The position numbers and the translations under genes were made by a program. Below the pieces are notes generated by a model. The model had not been told where the DNA came from, made no database searches, and worked only from the letters and a program-made list of their open reading frames with translations. A stretch of DNA of 44,839 bases. Source: Coriobacteriales bacterium. GTDB lineage: Bacteria > Actinomycetota > Coriobacteriia > Coriobacteriales > Atopobiaceae. Of the stretch, positions 33,277-41,276 are shown piece after piece (position 1 is the first letter of the stretch; every line of letters starts with the position of its first letter). Where the stretch lies: NCBI GenBank assembly GCA_029101205.1, contig JAQXQO010000035.1, positions 1 to 44,839 on the forward strand, written 5' to 3'.

Positions 33277-35325
33277 CTACGTGTCGGACGAGGACGAGAT
33301 GGGCGCGCAGCTCTTTGCCACCGTGTCGGGCTCGCCGAATATGGCGCCCATGACGTCGCGCACCACGTACATCGCGCTGTTGGAGCCCCAGGTGGCGTCC
33401 TCGATGGCGGAGGCCACGACGTACTTCGGGTCGTCTGCGGGGGCGTATGCCACGAACCAGCCCGTGGGCTGCTTGTTTGCCACCTCAGCGGTACCGGACT
33501 TGCCGGCGATGGTCTCGCTCATGGTGTCCCAGTGCTTGGTCTGCCACTCCGCCTCCTTGTAGATGACGCCCTGAAGGCCCTGGTGCACCAGCTCCATGTA
33601 CGAGCTGTCCTCGGAGACCGTCAGCTCCTGGCTGGGCACGTAGTCCACGACCGAGCCCGTGCCTGCAGCCGACTTGATGCACTTCAGCACGTGCGGGCGC
33701 CAGATGGTGCCTCCGTTGGCGATGCCCATGTAGGCACAGGCCATCTGCAACGGCGTCACCAGAAGATCACCCTGGCCGATGCACAGGTTTGTCCAGTCTC
33801 CACCCTTCCAGGTGCGGTCGTCGTCCGAGTAGTTGGAGTAGTACTCCCACTTCCACTCGGGCGTGGGCACGCGGCCCGCTCCCTCGCTGGGAAGGTCGAT
33901 GTCCTTCTTTGAGCCGAGGCCCCACTCCTTGAACTTCGCCTGAAGGTTCTCGGGCTCGCTCGACAGGTAGAAGCCCTTGCCGATCTCGTAGAACACGACG
34001 TCGCACGAATAGGTGATGCCGTTCTGCAGGTCTATGTTGCCGTGGCCCGAGTGCTTCCAGCACCACTGGCCCGCACCCGAGCCCAGCCCCGTCCACCATC
34101 CTGTGCAATCGAAGATGGTGTCGGCCGTACAGATGCCGTTGTCCAGGGCGGCGAAGGCCACGATCGGCTTGATGGTGGAGGCAGACGGGTACTGGCCCGA
34201 GATGACGCGGTTCAAAAGCGGGTAGCCGTTCTCCTCGCTCGAGAGTGACGTCCAGTCGTCGTTCGAGATGCCGCCCACGAATATGTTGGGCGAGAACGTG
34301 GGCGCGCTGGCCATGGCCAGCACCTCGCCGTTCGTGACGTCCAGGCACACGACCGAGCCCGCGTTGCACGTGGACGTGGCGTTCTTCTGCACCAGCTTGA
34401 TGACATTGGCCAGGGACTCCTCGGCTGCCTTCTGCAGCGCGGCGTCTATCGTCAGCACGACGTCGGAGCCGCTGGTGGGAGCCACGTACGTGGAGTAGTC
34501 CAGCACGTTGCCGTTGGCGTCCACGTACACGTCCTGCTCGCCGCGCACGCCCTGCAGCACGTTCTCGTACTGGTACTCCACGCCCGACTGGCCCACGATG
34601 TCGCCGGACTCGTACTCGATGGCACCCTCGTCGTCCGAGTTGTTGCTAGCATCCAGCTGCTCGTTCGTCACGGTGCCGGTGTAGCCCACCACGTGCGCCG
34701 CAAGGTTTCCCATGGGGTAGTAGCGGGATGTGCGCTGCTCCACGTCGACGCCATCGAACATGTTTGGGTGCTCGCCTATGAAGGCGACGACACGCCTCGA
34801 GACGTCAGAGGCAACCTTGCGCGCCGACTGAGCGCCCTCGGTCGTGTCCTCGATGTTCCTCTTTACCGCGACCACGGGCATGCCGATGAGGTTTCCCAGC
34901 AGCTGCAGCTCGATGTCGTTGCTGGCCACGTCGGAGCTGGCGACCACCGTCTCCGACGGGCGGTTCGACACGATCTCGACGCCGTTGCGGTCCAGGATGC
35001 GACCGCGCGGGGCGGCGACCGATATGGTGCGCGTGCGGTTGGACTCCGCCTGGCTGGTGTAGTCGTCGGAGTGCAGCACCTGCATGTCCCACAGCCGAGC
35101 CAGCAGCGCCACGATGACGCCGCCGCCAAAGATGCCGAGCCCCTTCAGCCTGCCGTGCGAGCGCTCCTCGCCCGACGTGTCGTTGCCGCCGGCGGCGCGC
35201 GGGGCTGAGCCGCCGATGTCCATCTTGAACCGGGCGTCGCCCTTGCTGTAAAAGATGAACGCCACGACAAGCACCGCGATGGCCAAAACGGCCACGATGG
35301 CCAGAATCACCGAAAAGACGCCCAT
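33277..35325 (-). CDS. mrdA: Penicillin-binding protein 2 (transpeptidase of the elongasome)
   Basis: Class B PBP that cross-links peptidoglycan with RodA. The 682-residue product has the pedestal (RTRTISVAAPRGRILDRNGV) and the transpeptidase domain: SxxK with nucleophile Ser383 and Lys386 (SASTIKP), the second motif SCDVVFYEIG at 440-449 (SCD in place of SxN, common in PBP2), and KSGTAEVA at 609-616. Unusually there are two N-terminal hydrophobic segments: 3-27, and 62-80 just before the normal PBP2 membrane-proximal sequence. A start at Met35 would give a normal single-anchor protein, but no ribosome-binding site precedes it. Three bases separate it from the mreD stop. Confidence 0.94.
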   Translation of the reverse strand: MGVFSVILAIVAVLAIAVLVVAFIFYSKGDARFKMDIGGSAPRAAGGNDTSGEERSHGRLKGLGIFGGGVIVALLARLWDMQVLHSDDYTSQAESNRTRTISVAAPRGRILDRNGVEIVSNRPSETVVASSDVASNDIELQLLGNLIGMPVVAVKRNIEDTTEGAQSARKVASDVSRRVVAFIGEHPNMFDGVDVEQRTSRYYPMGNLAAHVVGYTGTVTNEQLDASNNSDDEGAIEYESGDIVGQSGVEYQYENVLQGVRGEQDVYVDANGNVLDYSTYVAPTSGSDVVLTIDAALQKAAEESLANVIKLVQKNATSTCNAGSVVCLDVTNGEVLAMASAPTFSPNIFVGGISNDDWTSLSSEENGYPLLNRVISGQYPSASTIKPIVAFAALDNGICTADTIFDCTGWWTGLGSGAGQWCWKHSGHGNIDLQNGITYSCDVVFYEIGKGFYLSSEPENLQAKFKEWGLGSKKDIDLPSEGAGRVPTPEWKWEYYSNYSDDDRTWKGGDWTNLCIGQGDLLVTPLQMACAYMGIANGGTIWRPHVLKCIKSAAGTGSVVDYVPSQELTVSEDSSYMELVHQGLQGVIYKEAEWQTKHWDTMSETIAGKSGTAEVANKQPTGWFVAYAPADDPKYVVASAIEDATWGSNSAMYVVRDVMGAIFGEPDTVAKSCAPISSSSDT

Positions 35326-35328
35326 GCG

Positions 35329-35889
35329 CTACAGGCCCTTCGTGGAGTAGTGCCCGCCACCGCGCGGACGGCGCACACGACGGGTGCGCGCGCCGCCGCG
35401 CGCGTCACGGGCGAAGAAGTACCCAAAGGGCAGGAACACGACGAACGTCAGGGCAAAGGACGGGAGGGCCCGAATCACCAGCACGTCCGTCAGGGACGAC
35501 GCCTGGCCCACCATCAGCATGGCAAAGTGGTATGCCACCTCCACGGCCAGGCAGCCCAGACCAAACGTGACCAGGCACTGGGGCAGACCGTCCGCAAAGC
35601 GGTTGCGCTCCTCGATGCCCAGCACGTAGGCCATGATCGTCAGCAGCATGGCCATGAGCCCAACGGGGCCGGTCGTGCACAGGTCGTACACCAGACCGGC
35701 AAAGAAGCCCGCCAGGACGCCGCGCCTGCCACCAATGCTGAGCGCGTAGCACGCCGCATACACCAGGGCGAAGTTCATGCGGCCCTCGCCCAGACCCAGG
35801 TTGGGGGCAACGCCCACCTGCAGAAGCAGGCACAGCAGCGCCATGACCAGCGAGGCCACGCGGTTCTTGTTTTCATCGGTTACCTGCAA
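35329..35889 (-). CDS. mreD: Rod-shape-determining protein MreD
   Basis: Small membrane protein of the elongasome linking MreC to PBP2/RodA. About 186 residues with five or so hydrophobic helices (VASLVMALLCLLLQVGVAP, FALVYAACYALSIGG, GLMAMLLTIMAYVLG, CLVTFGLGCLAVEVAYHFAM, ALTFVVFLPFGYFF) and a basic Arg/Gly-rich tail. The start is the TTG at 35889, six bases after GGGGAG; the frame upstream overlaps mreC and has no suitable site. Identification is from topology and position, since MreD diverges strongly. Confidence 0.88.
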   Translation of the reverse strand: MQVTDENKNRVASLVMALLCLLLQVGVAPNLGLGEGRMNFALVYAACYALSIGGRRGVLAGFFAGLVYDLCTTGPVGLMAMLLTIMAYVLGIEERNRFADGLPQCLVTFGLGCLAVEVAYHFAMLMVGQASSLTDVLVIRALPSFALTFVVFLPFGYFFARDARGGARTRRVRRPRGGGHYSTKGL

Positions 35890-35905
35890 AGGAACGCTCC
35901 CCTCG

Positions 35906-37030
35906 CTATCCTGCCGCGGAAGTACTTGATGAGTTGTCGGAGCCGCTTGCTGACGAGCTGCCACCCGTCGACGTCGAGCTGCCGGAGTTCGTCGAGGACG
36001 ACGTGGAGCTCGAGCTGCCAGAGCCCTGCGAAGAAGAGCTGTCGGAGGAGCCGGACCCATCCGTGGACGAGGAGTCGGAGCTCGTGCTGGTCTCGCCCGA
36101 TGACTGCTGAGCGTCGGCCTCAGCGATGTCGTCCGCAGAAGCCTGCTGGTCGGAGGTCAAAGACGTCACGACCCAGACTTCCTCGTAGCTGTCGGCGGTG
36201 CTGTAGGGCTCGACCACGATGTCGTAGTACAGGGCGCCCGGCGTCTTGTTGACGCTGGTGACCTTGCCCATGGGCAGGCCCTTCGGGAACACGCCGCCCA
36301 AGCCGCTGGTTACGACGACGTCGCCCACGTTGACCTCCTGGTCCGTGCGGATGAGGTTCAGGTGCAGCGTGCCGTCGGCAGAGCCCTCGACCATGCCCTG
36401 CGCTCGGGTGGACTGGATCATGGCCGACACCGAGGAGTTCTCGTCGGACAGCAGCCTGACGGTGCAGGAGTCAGAGGCCACCTGTATGACCTGACCGACC
36501 GCGCCGTAGGCGTCAAACACGGGCATGCCAACGTCCACCCCGCCCGAGGTGCCCTTGTCCAGCGTGATGGTGCGCGTCCACGAATCGGTGGAGCCGCCGA
36601 TGACGTTGGCGGCGACCGACTGCAGATTGTACGTGTCCTGCAGGTTCAGCAGCTGCTGCAGGCGCTGCGCCGTCTGGCTGGACTCCTCCAGCTCGACGTT
36701 CTTTGCCTGCAGCTCGCGGTTCTGCTGCTCGAGGTCGGTCAGCGTGGCCTCGTCGGCCGTCAGGTTGCGGTATACGTTTCCCAGACCGACAAAGGGGGCG
36801 CTGATGCCGGCACCCACCATGCGCAGGGGCGTCGTGATGGTCTGAAAGCCGTAGCGCATGCTGGTAAAGACGCCAGATCCCGACTCGTGCGAGCTGACCG
36901 TGAACATGACCAGCGACAGAACAACAAGCAGGACTGTCACGAGACCAGCCCTGCCGTTAGATTCGCTTCTTTTGAAACCGCCGTTTGCCCCGTTGGGATG
37001 GGGCGTGCCCAGGCTAGGCATTTTTGCCAT
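35906..37030 (-). CDS. mreC: Rod-shape-determining protein MreC
   Basis: Bitopic elongasome scaffold. The 374-residue product has a cytoplasmic N-terminus, a membrane segment at about 29-45, a coiled coil (about 93-130, rich in Leu, Glu, Gln) and the two beta-barrels of the MreC core (TITLDKGTSGGVDVGMPVF, GQVIQVASDSCTVRLLSDE, VVVTSGLGGVFPKGLPMGKV). The last 65 residues are almost entirely Ser, Gly, Thr and Asp, an extracytoplasmic disordered tail absent from most homologues. The ATG at 37030 follows AAAGGAG. Downstream of mreB by 18 nt. Confidence 0.95.
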   Translation of the reverse strand: MAKMPSLGTPHPNGANGGFKRSESNGRAGLVTVLLVVLSLVMFTVSSHESGSGVFTSMRYGFQTITTPLRMVGAGISAPFVGLGNVYRNLTADEATLTDLEQQNRELQAKNVELEESSQTAQRLQQLLNLQDTYNLQSVAANVIGGSTDSWTRTITLDKGTSGGVDVGMPVFDAYGAVGQVIQVASDSCTVRLLSDENSSVSAMIQSTRAQGMVEGSADGTLHLNLIRTDQEVNVGDVVVTSGLGGVFPKGLPMGKVTSVNKTPGALYYDIVVEPYSTADSYEEVWVVTSLTSDQQASADDIAEADAQQSSGETSTSSDSSSTDGSGSSDSSSSQGSGSSSSTSSSTNSGSSTSTGGSSSASGSDNSSSTSAAG

Positions 37031-37048
37031 AGACGCTCCTTTGTGAGG

Positions 37049-38092
37049 CTACAGGCCAGCGCTCTGCACGAAGCCACCGGACAGCGCATTGGCCTCGAGG
37101 ACCTTCGCGCAGCCGTTGACAACGTTCTCGAGGGCGGTGGGGCTCACGTTCACGGGAACGCCCGTCTCCTCGCGCAGACGCTGGTCGAGGCCCCTCAGAA
37201 GGCCGCCGCCACCGGTCAGGAGGATGCCGTAGTACATGAGGTCGCTGGCCAGGTCGGGCGGCGTCGCGTCCAGCGCATCGCGCACGGTCTTCGTGACCTC
37301 GTCCAGGGGCTTGTCCAGGGCGCGCCTGATCTCCTCGCTCTCGATGCGGACGGTCTTGGGCATGCCGGTCATCACGTCGCGGCCGTTCACCTCGACGTCC
37401 AGTTCCTCGGCCAGAGGTGCCGCGGAACCGACCTTGATCTTTATGTCCTCGGCGGTGCGCTCGCCAATCGAGAGGTTGTAGACGTCACGCACGTGCTCCA
37501 GAATCGTCTGGTCGAACTCGTCGCCGGCGGTACGGATGGACTTCGAGACCACGATGCCGCCCATTGCGATGACGGCGACTTCGGTGGTGCCACCGCCGAT
37601 GTCCACGACCATAGAGCCCGTGGGATCCTCGATGGGTAGGTCCGCGCCGATGGCCGCCGCCATGGGCTCCTCGATGAGGTAGGCCTGGCGCGCGCCAGCC
37701 TGGATGGTGGCTTCGAACACCGCGCGCTTCTCGACGGACGTCACACCGGAGGGCACGCACACGACCACGCGCGGACGCGGCGACCAGGCATGGCGATGGG
37801 GCCGGGCCTTTTCGATGAAGTAGCGCAGCATGACCTCGGTCACGTCGAAGTCTGCGATGACGCCGTCCTTCAGGGGACGCTCCGCGATGATGGAGCCGGG
37901 GGTGCGGCCAATCATGCGCTTGGCGTCTGCGCCCACGGCGAGCACGCGGTCCTCGGTCTTGTCGATGGCCACGACGGAGGGCTCGTTCAAGACTATGCCC
38001 TCCCCGCGCGCGGAGACCAGCGTGTTGGCGGTGCCAAGGTCTATGGCGAGGTCGCCGCCGTACTCGCCGAACAAAGAGTCGAAGAACGCCAT
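37049..38092 (-). CDS. mreB: Rod-shape-determining actin homologue MreB
   Basis: Cytoplasmic actin-like filament protein that directs lateral wall synthesis. The 347-residue product has phosphate-1 DLGTANTLV, VVVCVPSGVTSVEKRA, EEPMAAAIGADLPI, phosphate-2 VVDIGGGTTEVAVIAMGG, and the adenosine motif LTGGGGLLRGLD. Full length with no unusual insertions. First of the mreB-mreC-mreD-pbp2-rodA series, preceded by the TPR protein gene (37 nt gap). A rod-shaped or elongating cell is implied. Confidence 0.98.
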   Translation of the reverse strand: MAFFDSLFGEYGGDLAIDLGTANTLVSARGEGIVLNEPSVVAIDKTEDRVLAVGADAKRMIGRTPGSIIAERPLKDGVIADFDVTEVMLRYFIEKARPHRHAWSPRPRVVVCVPSGVTSVEKRAVFEATIQAGARQAYLIEEPMAAAIGADLPIEDPTGSMVVDIGGGTTEVAVIAMGGIVVSKSIRTAGDEFDQTILEHVRDVYNLSIGERTAEDIKIKVGSAAPLAEELDVEVNGRDVMTGMPKTVRIESEEIRRALDKPLDEVTKTVRDALDATPPDLASDLMYYGILLTGGGGLLRGLDQRLREETGVPVNVSPTALENVVNGCAKVLEANALSGGFVQSAGL

Positions 38093-38129
38093 TTGTCCCT
38101 ATCCTTCGTGCAATCCTGTGGTTATGCTG

Positions 38130-39467
38130 CTAGTTCTGCGCGGAGACCGTGCCGGACGTCGTGGTGGAAGAGCTGCTGCCGTTGCTGGAGCTGGTGTCCA
38201 CGGTAACGCTGGAGATCTTCCAACCTATCTTGTCGCGCGTGAAGTGGAACACGTAGTGCTGGGTCGTGCCGTCGGACAGCTTTGCGGAGACCTTGGCGGT
38301 CGAGTCGCTCATGCCACGGTCGACGGAGTCGATGCTGACCTGGGCGCCCGAGGGAATCAGCGCCTCGATCTCGGACTTGTCGGACGACGACGCCGAGTCG
38401 GCAATCAAAGACGACAGGTCGCCGTTGTTGGTCTTTGCCTCGAAGGCCTGGTTCACGACGGACTCCTGCGTGGGCCAGCCATAGCCGCGATAGTACGCGT
38501 AGCCACCGGCGGCGCACACTACCACCAGGATGATGACCAGGGTGATGACCACCTTGCGACCGGTGTGCTTCTGCTTGCGCTCCTTGCGCTTCTGCTCCTT
38601 GGCGTCCTTGACGATGTCCTCCTCGTTTATGGAGAAGAAGCCCGTGTCCTCGGGAGAGGGCATAAGGTTGCCCGTGGTCTCGCCGGTGGGGTCCAGCGGG
38701 TCGTACGTCACAGGGCCATAGCCGGCGGCAGCCAGCAGGTTGTCGGTGTCGGAGGGCTTGTTTACGCCCATGGCCGCCATGGCGTTGCGCGCGGCGTCGT
38801 AGGAGGCCTGAGCCTCGGGAGCCAGCGTGTAGGTCCCGTCGGCCGTGGCGTGGTTGAACGCGTCGACGGCCTCGGACATGCGGTTGGCGGCCACGTAGGC
38901 CAGGGCCAGCTCGCAATATATGGCGTTCTGGCTGTGCACGCTGCTGCTGAAGTCCAAGGCGGTGCGGTATGCCTCGATGGCGTCCACGGGGCGGGACAGC
39001 TCCATGAACGACCCGCCCAGCTTCCTCAGCGCGAAGCACGGGTCGGGGTTGTTCTCGTCGATGGCGGCGTTCCTGAAGGCGATGCCCGCGCTTCGGACGT
39101 CTCCCAGCTCCTCGTAGGCCGAGCCCAGAGCCAGGTAGGCCTTGTAGGGCTTGGCGTAGGAGGGGTCCTGGGTGGCGCGGGTCAGCGCGTCCACGGCCTC
39201 GGAGCTGCGGCCGGCGGCCAGCAGGGCGCGGCCACGGTTGGTGTTCAGGGCGCCGACCTTGCCGTAGGTAGAGTCGGCCAGGGCGTCGGCGTAGGCCTTG
39301 GCGGCCTCGTCGTAGCGGCCCAGCTTCATGAGGGCGTTGCCCAGCAGGTGGTCGACGCTGCCCGAGACCTCGCCCGGCTGCTTTGCCTGCGACAGCTCGG
39401 AGGCGGCGACCGCCCAGTTACCGCTTCTGTAGGCCGAGACGCCGGCCTTGTACATTTCCTGGTTCAC
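38130..39467 (-). CDS. TPR-repeat single-pass membrane protein of unknown function
   Basis: 445 residues. The N-terminal half (about 1-235) is a run of tetratricopeptide-like repeats, e.g. LGNALMKLGRYDEAAKAYADAL, RALLAAGRSSEAVDALTRA, LGSAYEELGDVRSAGIAFRNA, ALAYVAANRMSEAVDAFNHA. A conserved-looking linker (EDTGFFSINEEDIVKD) and a basic stretch precede one membrane helix (about 304-326), so the TPR part should be cytoplasmic. The outer 115 residues resemble a small NTF2-like domain (VNQAFEAKTNNG, FHFTRDKIGWKISSV) with a Ser/Thr tail. The start is GTG at 39467, with GGGAG upstream. Between a cyclophilin and mreB, so a role linked to the elongasome is possible but unproven. Confidence 0.75.
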   Translation of the reverse strand: MNQEMYKAGVSAYRSGNWAVAASELSQAKQPGEVSGSVDHLLGNALMKLGRYDEAAKAYADALADSTYGKVGALNTNRGRALLAAGRSSEAVDALTRATQDPSYAKPYKAYLALGSAYEELGDVRSAGIAFRNAAIDENNPDPCFALRKLGGSFMELSRPVDAIEAYRTALDFSSSVHSQNAIYCELALAYVAANRMSEAVDAFNHATADGTYTLAPEAQASYDAARNAMAAMGVNKPSDTDNLLAAAGYGPVTYDPLDPTGETTGNLMPSPEDTGFFSINEEDIVKDAKEQKRKERKQKHTGRKVVITLVIILVVVCAAGGYAYYRGYGWPTQESVVNQAFEAKTNNGDLSSLIADSASSSDKSEIEALIPSGAQVSIDSVDRGMSDSTAKVSAKLSDGTTQHYVFHFTRDKIGWKISSVTVDTSSSNGSSSSTTTSGTVSAQN

Positions 39468-39492
39468 GATGACTCCCTAGTCCCGCGCAATC

Positions 39493-40041
39493 CTAAGCCT
39501 GCGCATGCTCTATACGGACGGAGTTGAGCACGTCGCCCGCGCGCAGCTTCGCGATGACGTCCTTGCCCTGGATGGTGGTGCCGAACACGGTGTAGCCGGA
39601 GTCCAGGCCGTGCTGGGCGCCCAGGCAGAAGTAGAACTGCGACCCTGCCGAGTCGGGGTGCTGCGAGCGCGCCATGGCCAGCGCGCCGTCCACGTGGCTG
39701 TTGCGGGGGTTCGATGCGAACTCGGCCTTGATGCGATAGCCGGGGCCACCCGTGCCGGGGAGGCCGTCGGGGCCCCTCCTGCCTGCCGCAACGTCGTCGG
39801 GACTCATCTGGCGGGTGTTGGGGTCGCCGCCCTGGATCACAAAGCCGGGCACGTAGCGATGGAACTTCGTCTGGTCATAGAAGCCGGAACTGGCGAGTTC
39901 GCAGAAGTTAGCGACGTGAATGGGGGCGCCGTCACCGTCCAGGCGCACCTTTATGGTGCCCTTGCTGGTGTCGAAGACCGCTACCTCGTCGCCCTTGACC
40001 TGGTACTTCGGCGTATACAGAGGGTCTCCAAAAAATCCCAT
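39493..40041 (-). CDS. Cyclophilin-type peptidyl-prolyl cis-trans isomerase
   Basis: The 182-residue product has the cyclophilin core: VRLDGDGAPIHVANFCELASSGFYDQ (in parts), KFHRYVPGFVIQGGDPN with the catalytic-loop FHR, GALAMARSQHPDSAGSQFYF and GYTVFGTTIQGKDVI. No signal peptide or membrane segment, so it is cytoplasmic. The usual Trp of the cyclosporin site is replaced (GLDSGYTVF). The ATG at 40041 follows AAAGGGA. Probable first gene of the PPIase-TPR-mreBCD-pbp2-rodA transcript, with a promoter candidate at 40082-40109. Confidence 0.95.
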   Translation of the reverse strand: MGFFGDPLYTPKYQVKGDEVAVFDTSKGTIKVRLDGDGAPIHVANFCELASSGFYDQTKFHRYVPGFVIQGGDPNTRQMSPDDVAAGRRGPDGLPGTGGPGYRIKAEFASNPRNSHVDGALAMARSQHPDSAGSQFYFCLGAQHGLDSGYTVFGTTIQGKDVIAKLRAGDVLNSVRIEHAQA

Positions 40042-40081
40042 GCCGGTCCCTTTCTATGCCATAACTTGCAACGACTACCTG

Positions 40082-40109
40082 ATTCTAGCAGTGAAGGCGT
40101 ACCTTTCAC
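40082..40109 (-). promoter_or_regulatory. Possible promoter with operator-like inverted repeat upstream of the PPIase/mre cluster
   Basis: Minus-strand TAGAAT (40082-40087) is a fair -10 box. The spacer and expected -35 position are occupied by an inverted repeat GTGAAGG/CCTTTCAC (40091-40109, 4-base centre, one bulged base). No good -35 hexamer is visible, which would fit an activator-dependent or repressed promoter. About 40 nt upstream of the PPIase ATG. Confidence 0.45.
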
Positions 40110-40166
40110 ACATTCGGCAGAGGAGGCGAGCCATGTCCGCCCGTCGCAACAGCCGCGTTTCAGGAG

Positions 40167-41201
40167 CTACCCCTGGCTGGACGAGGAGTCATCGGAGCCG
40201 TCGCCCGAGTCGCCGTCCGAGTTGTCGCTCGAGGCCTCCTGCGGCTTCGCGTCGTCGTAGCCCTGCGAGAAGAGCCCCTTCCACGTGCCGGCAGACGACC
40301 CTGACGAGTCGTCTCCCAGAAGCGCGTCGACCTTCGACGCGGCTGACGTCACGTCCGAGGCGGACTTCACGCTGTCCCATGCCGAGGTCATGGCGTCCAG
40401 GCGGTTCCTGAGGTAGCTGGCCAGGGTGTTCAGCGTCTGGCACTCGTCCTCGTAGGGCGAGGACGACATGTCTTTCTGTGAGAAGTCCGACATGGCGTTG
40501 CTGAGGTCCAGCGAAAGCTGCTTAGCCGCCTCGGAACCCTGCGTCACGTCTCCGCCCTTGCCGGCGACTATGTCGCGCAGGAGCGTCTCGTTGTCGTCGG
40601 CCTTCGAAGAGATGGTGCCCAGCGTGTCGTAGAAGCTGGACACCTCCTCGAAGTAGGAATCGGTGCCCGTGGTCTCTTCTTGTGTGGCGGTCTTGTCCTG
40701 GCCGCTGAGGTAGGTGACCTCGCCCGGGTAGCCGGCCATGGACGTGTCGGCATCCGTCGTGGCGTGCCGCACGTTGGCGTTCGGGTTCCACGGCTGCGTG
40801 ATTGCCAGCACGGTGCCGCCCACCGCCACGAGCGCGCACAGGGCCGCGGTCAGAACCACGCGGTAGTGCGGCATGTGCTCCTTAGGCGAGGCGGAGCGAT
40901 AGCCGTCCTTCGGCCTTGCGGGGATGACGCTTTCGGGCTGCGCCACCTTGGCCCGCTTGGCGGCGGGCTTGGGCTTTGCCTCCCCCGCCTCGTGCTCGAT
41001 GACGCTTTCGACCAGCTCGTCGTCCAGGGGGAATCCGCAGCTGGGGCAGGTTATGCGCCCTGGGGGTACCAGGGCGCCGCAGTTCTTGCAGAACACCCCC
41101 TCGCGCTGCGCGGGTTCACGCCGCGCCTGGAGCCGCGCGTGGCACGCGGGGCAGACGGTGGCGTCGTCCGGCACGTGCGTGCCGCAGGTGGGACAAATCA
41201 C
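40167..41201 (-). CDS. Zinc-ribbon single-pass membrane protein of unknown function
   Basis: 344 residues from a GTG start at 41201, seven bases after GGAGG. The frame continues upstream to 41267 without a better site. Two zinc ribbons occupy the N-terminus: Cys3, Cys6, Cys17, Cys20 (CPTC, CPAC) and Cys38, Cys41, Cys52, Cys55 (CKNC, CPSC). A basic Lys/Ala/Pro linker follows, then one membrane helix at about 114-134. The outer 200 residues are polar, predicted helical (SYFEEVSSFYDTLGTISSKA), and end in a Ser/Asp/Gly-rich tail. Topology puts the ribbons in the cytoplasm. No function known. Probably co-transcribed with acnA (75 nt gap, with only a weak 5-bp hairpin at 41257-41270). Confidence 0.75.
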   Translation of the reverse strand: MICPTCGTHVPDDATVCPACHARLQARREPAQREGVFCKNCGALVPPGRITCPSCGFPLDDELVESVIEHEAGEAKPKPAAKRAKVAQPESVIPARPKDGYRSASPKEHMPHYRVVLTAALCALVAVGGTVLAITQPWNPNANVRHATTDADTSMAGYPGEVTYLSGQDKTATQEETTGTDSYFEEVSSFYDTLGTISSKADDNETLLRDIVAGKGGDVTQGSEAAKQLSLDLSNAMSDFSQKDMSSSPYEDECQTLNTLASYLRNRLDAMTSAWDSVKSASDVTSAASKVDALLGDDSSGSSAGTWKGLFSQGYDDAKPQEASSDNSDGDSGDGSDDSSSSQG

Positions 41202-41276
41202 TTCAGAGCCTCCGATGATGGGTGCGTTGTGAGCTTCGTTTGTGGGACTGTGCGAGTGGGTCCTCACCCAACGGTT

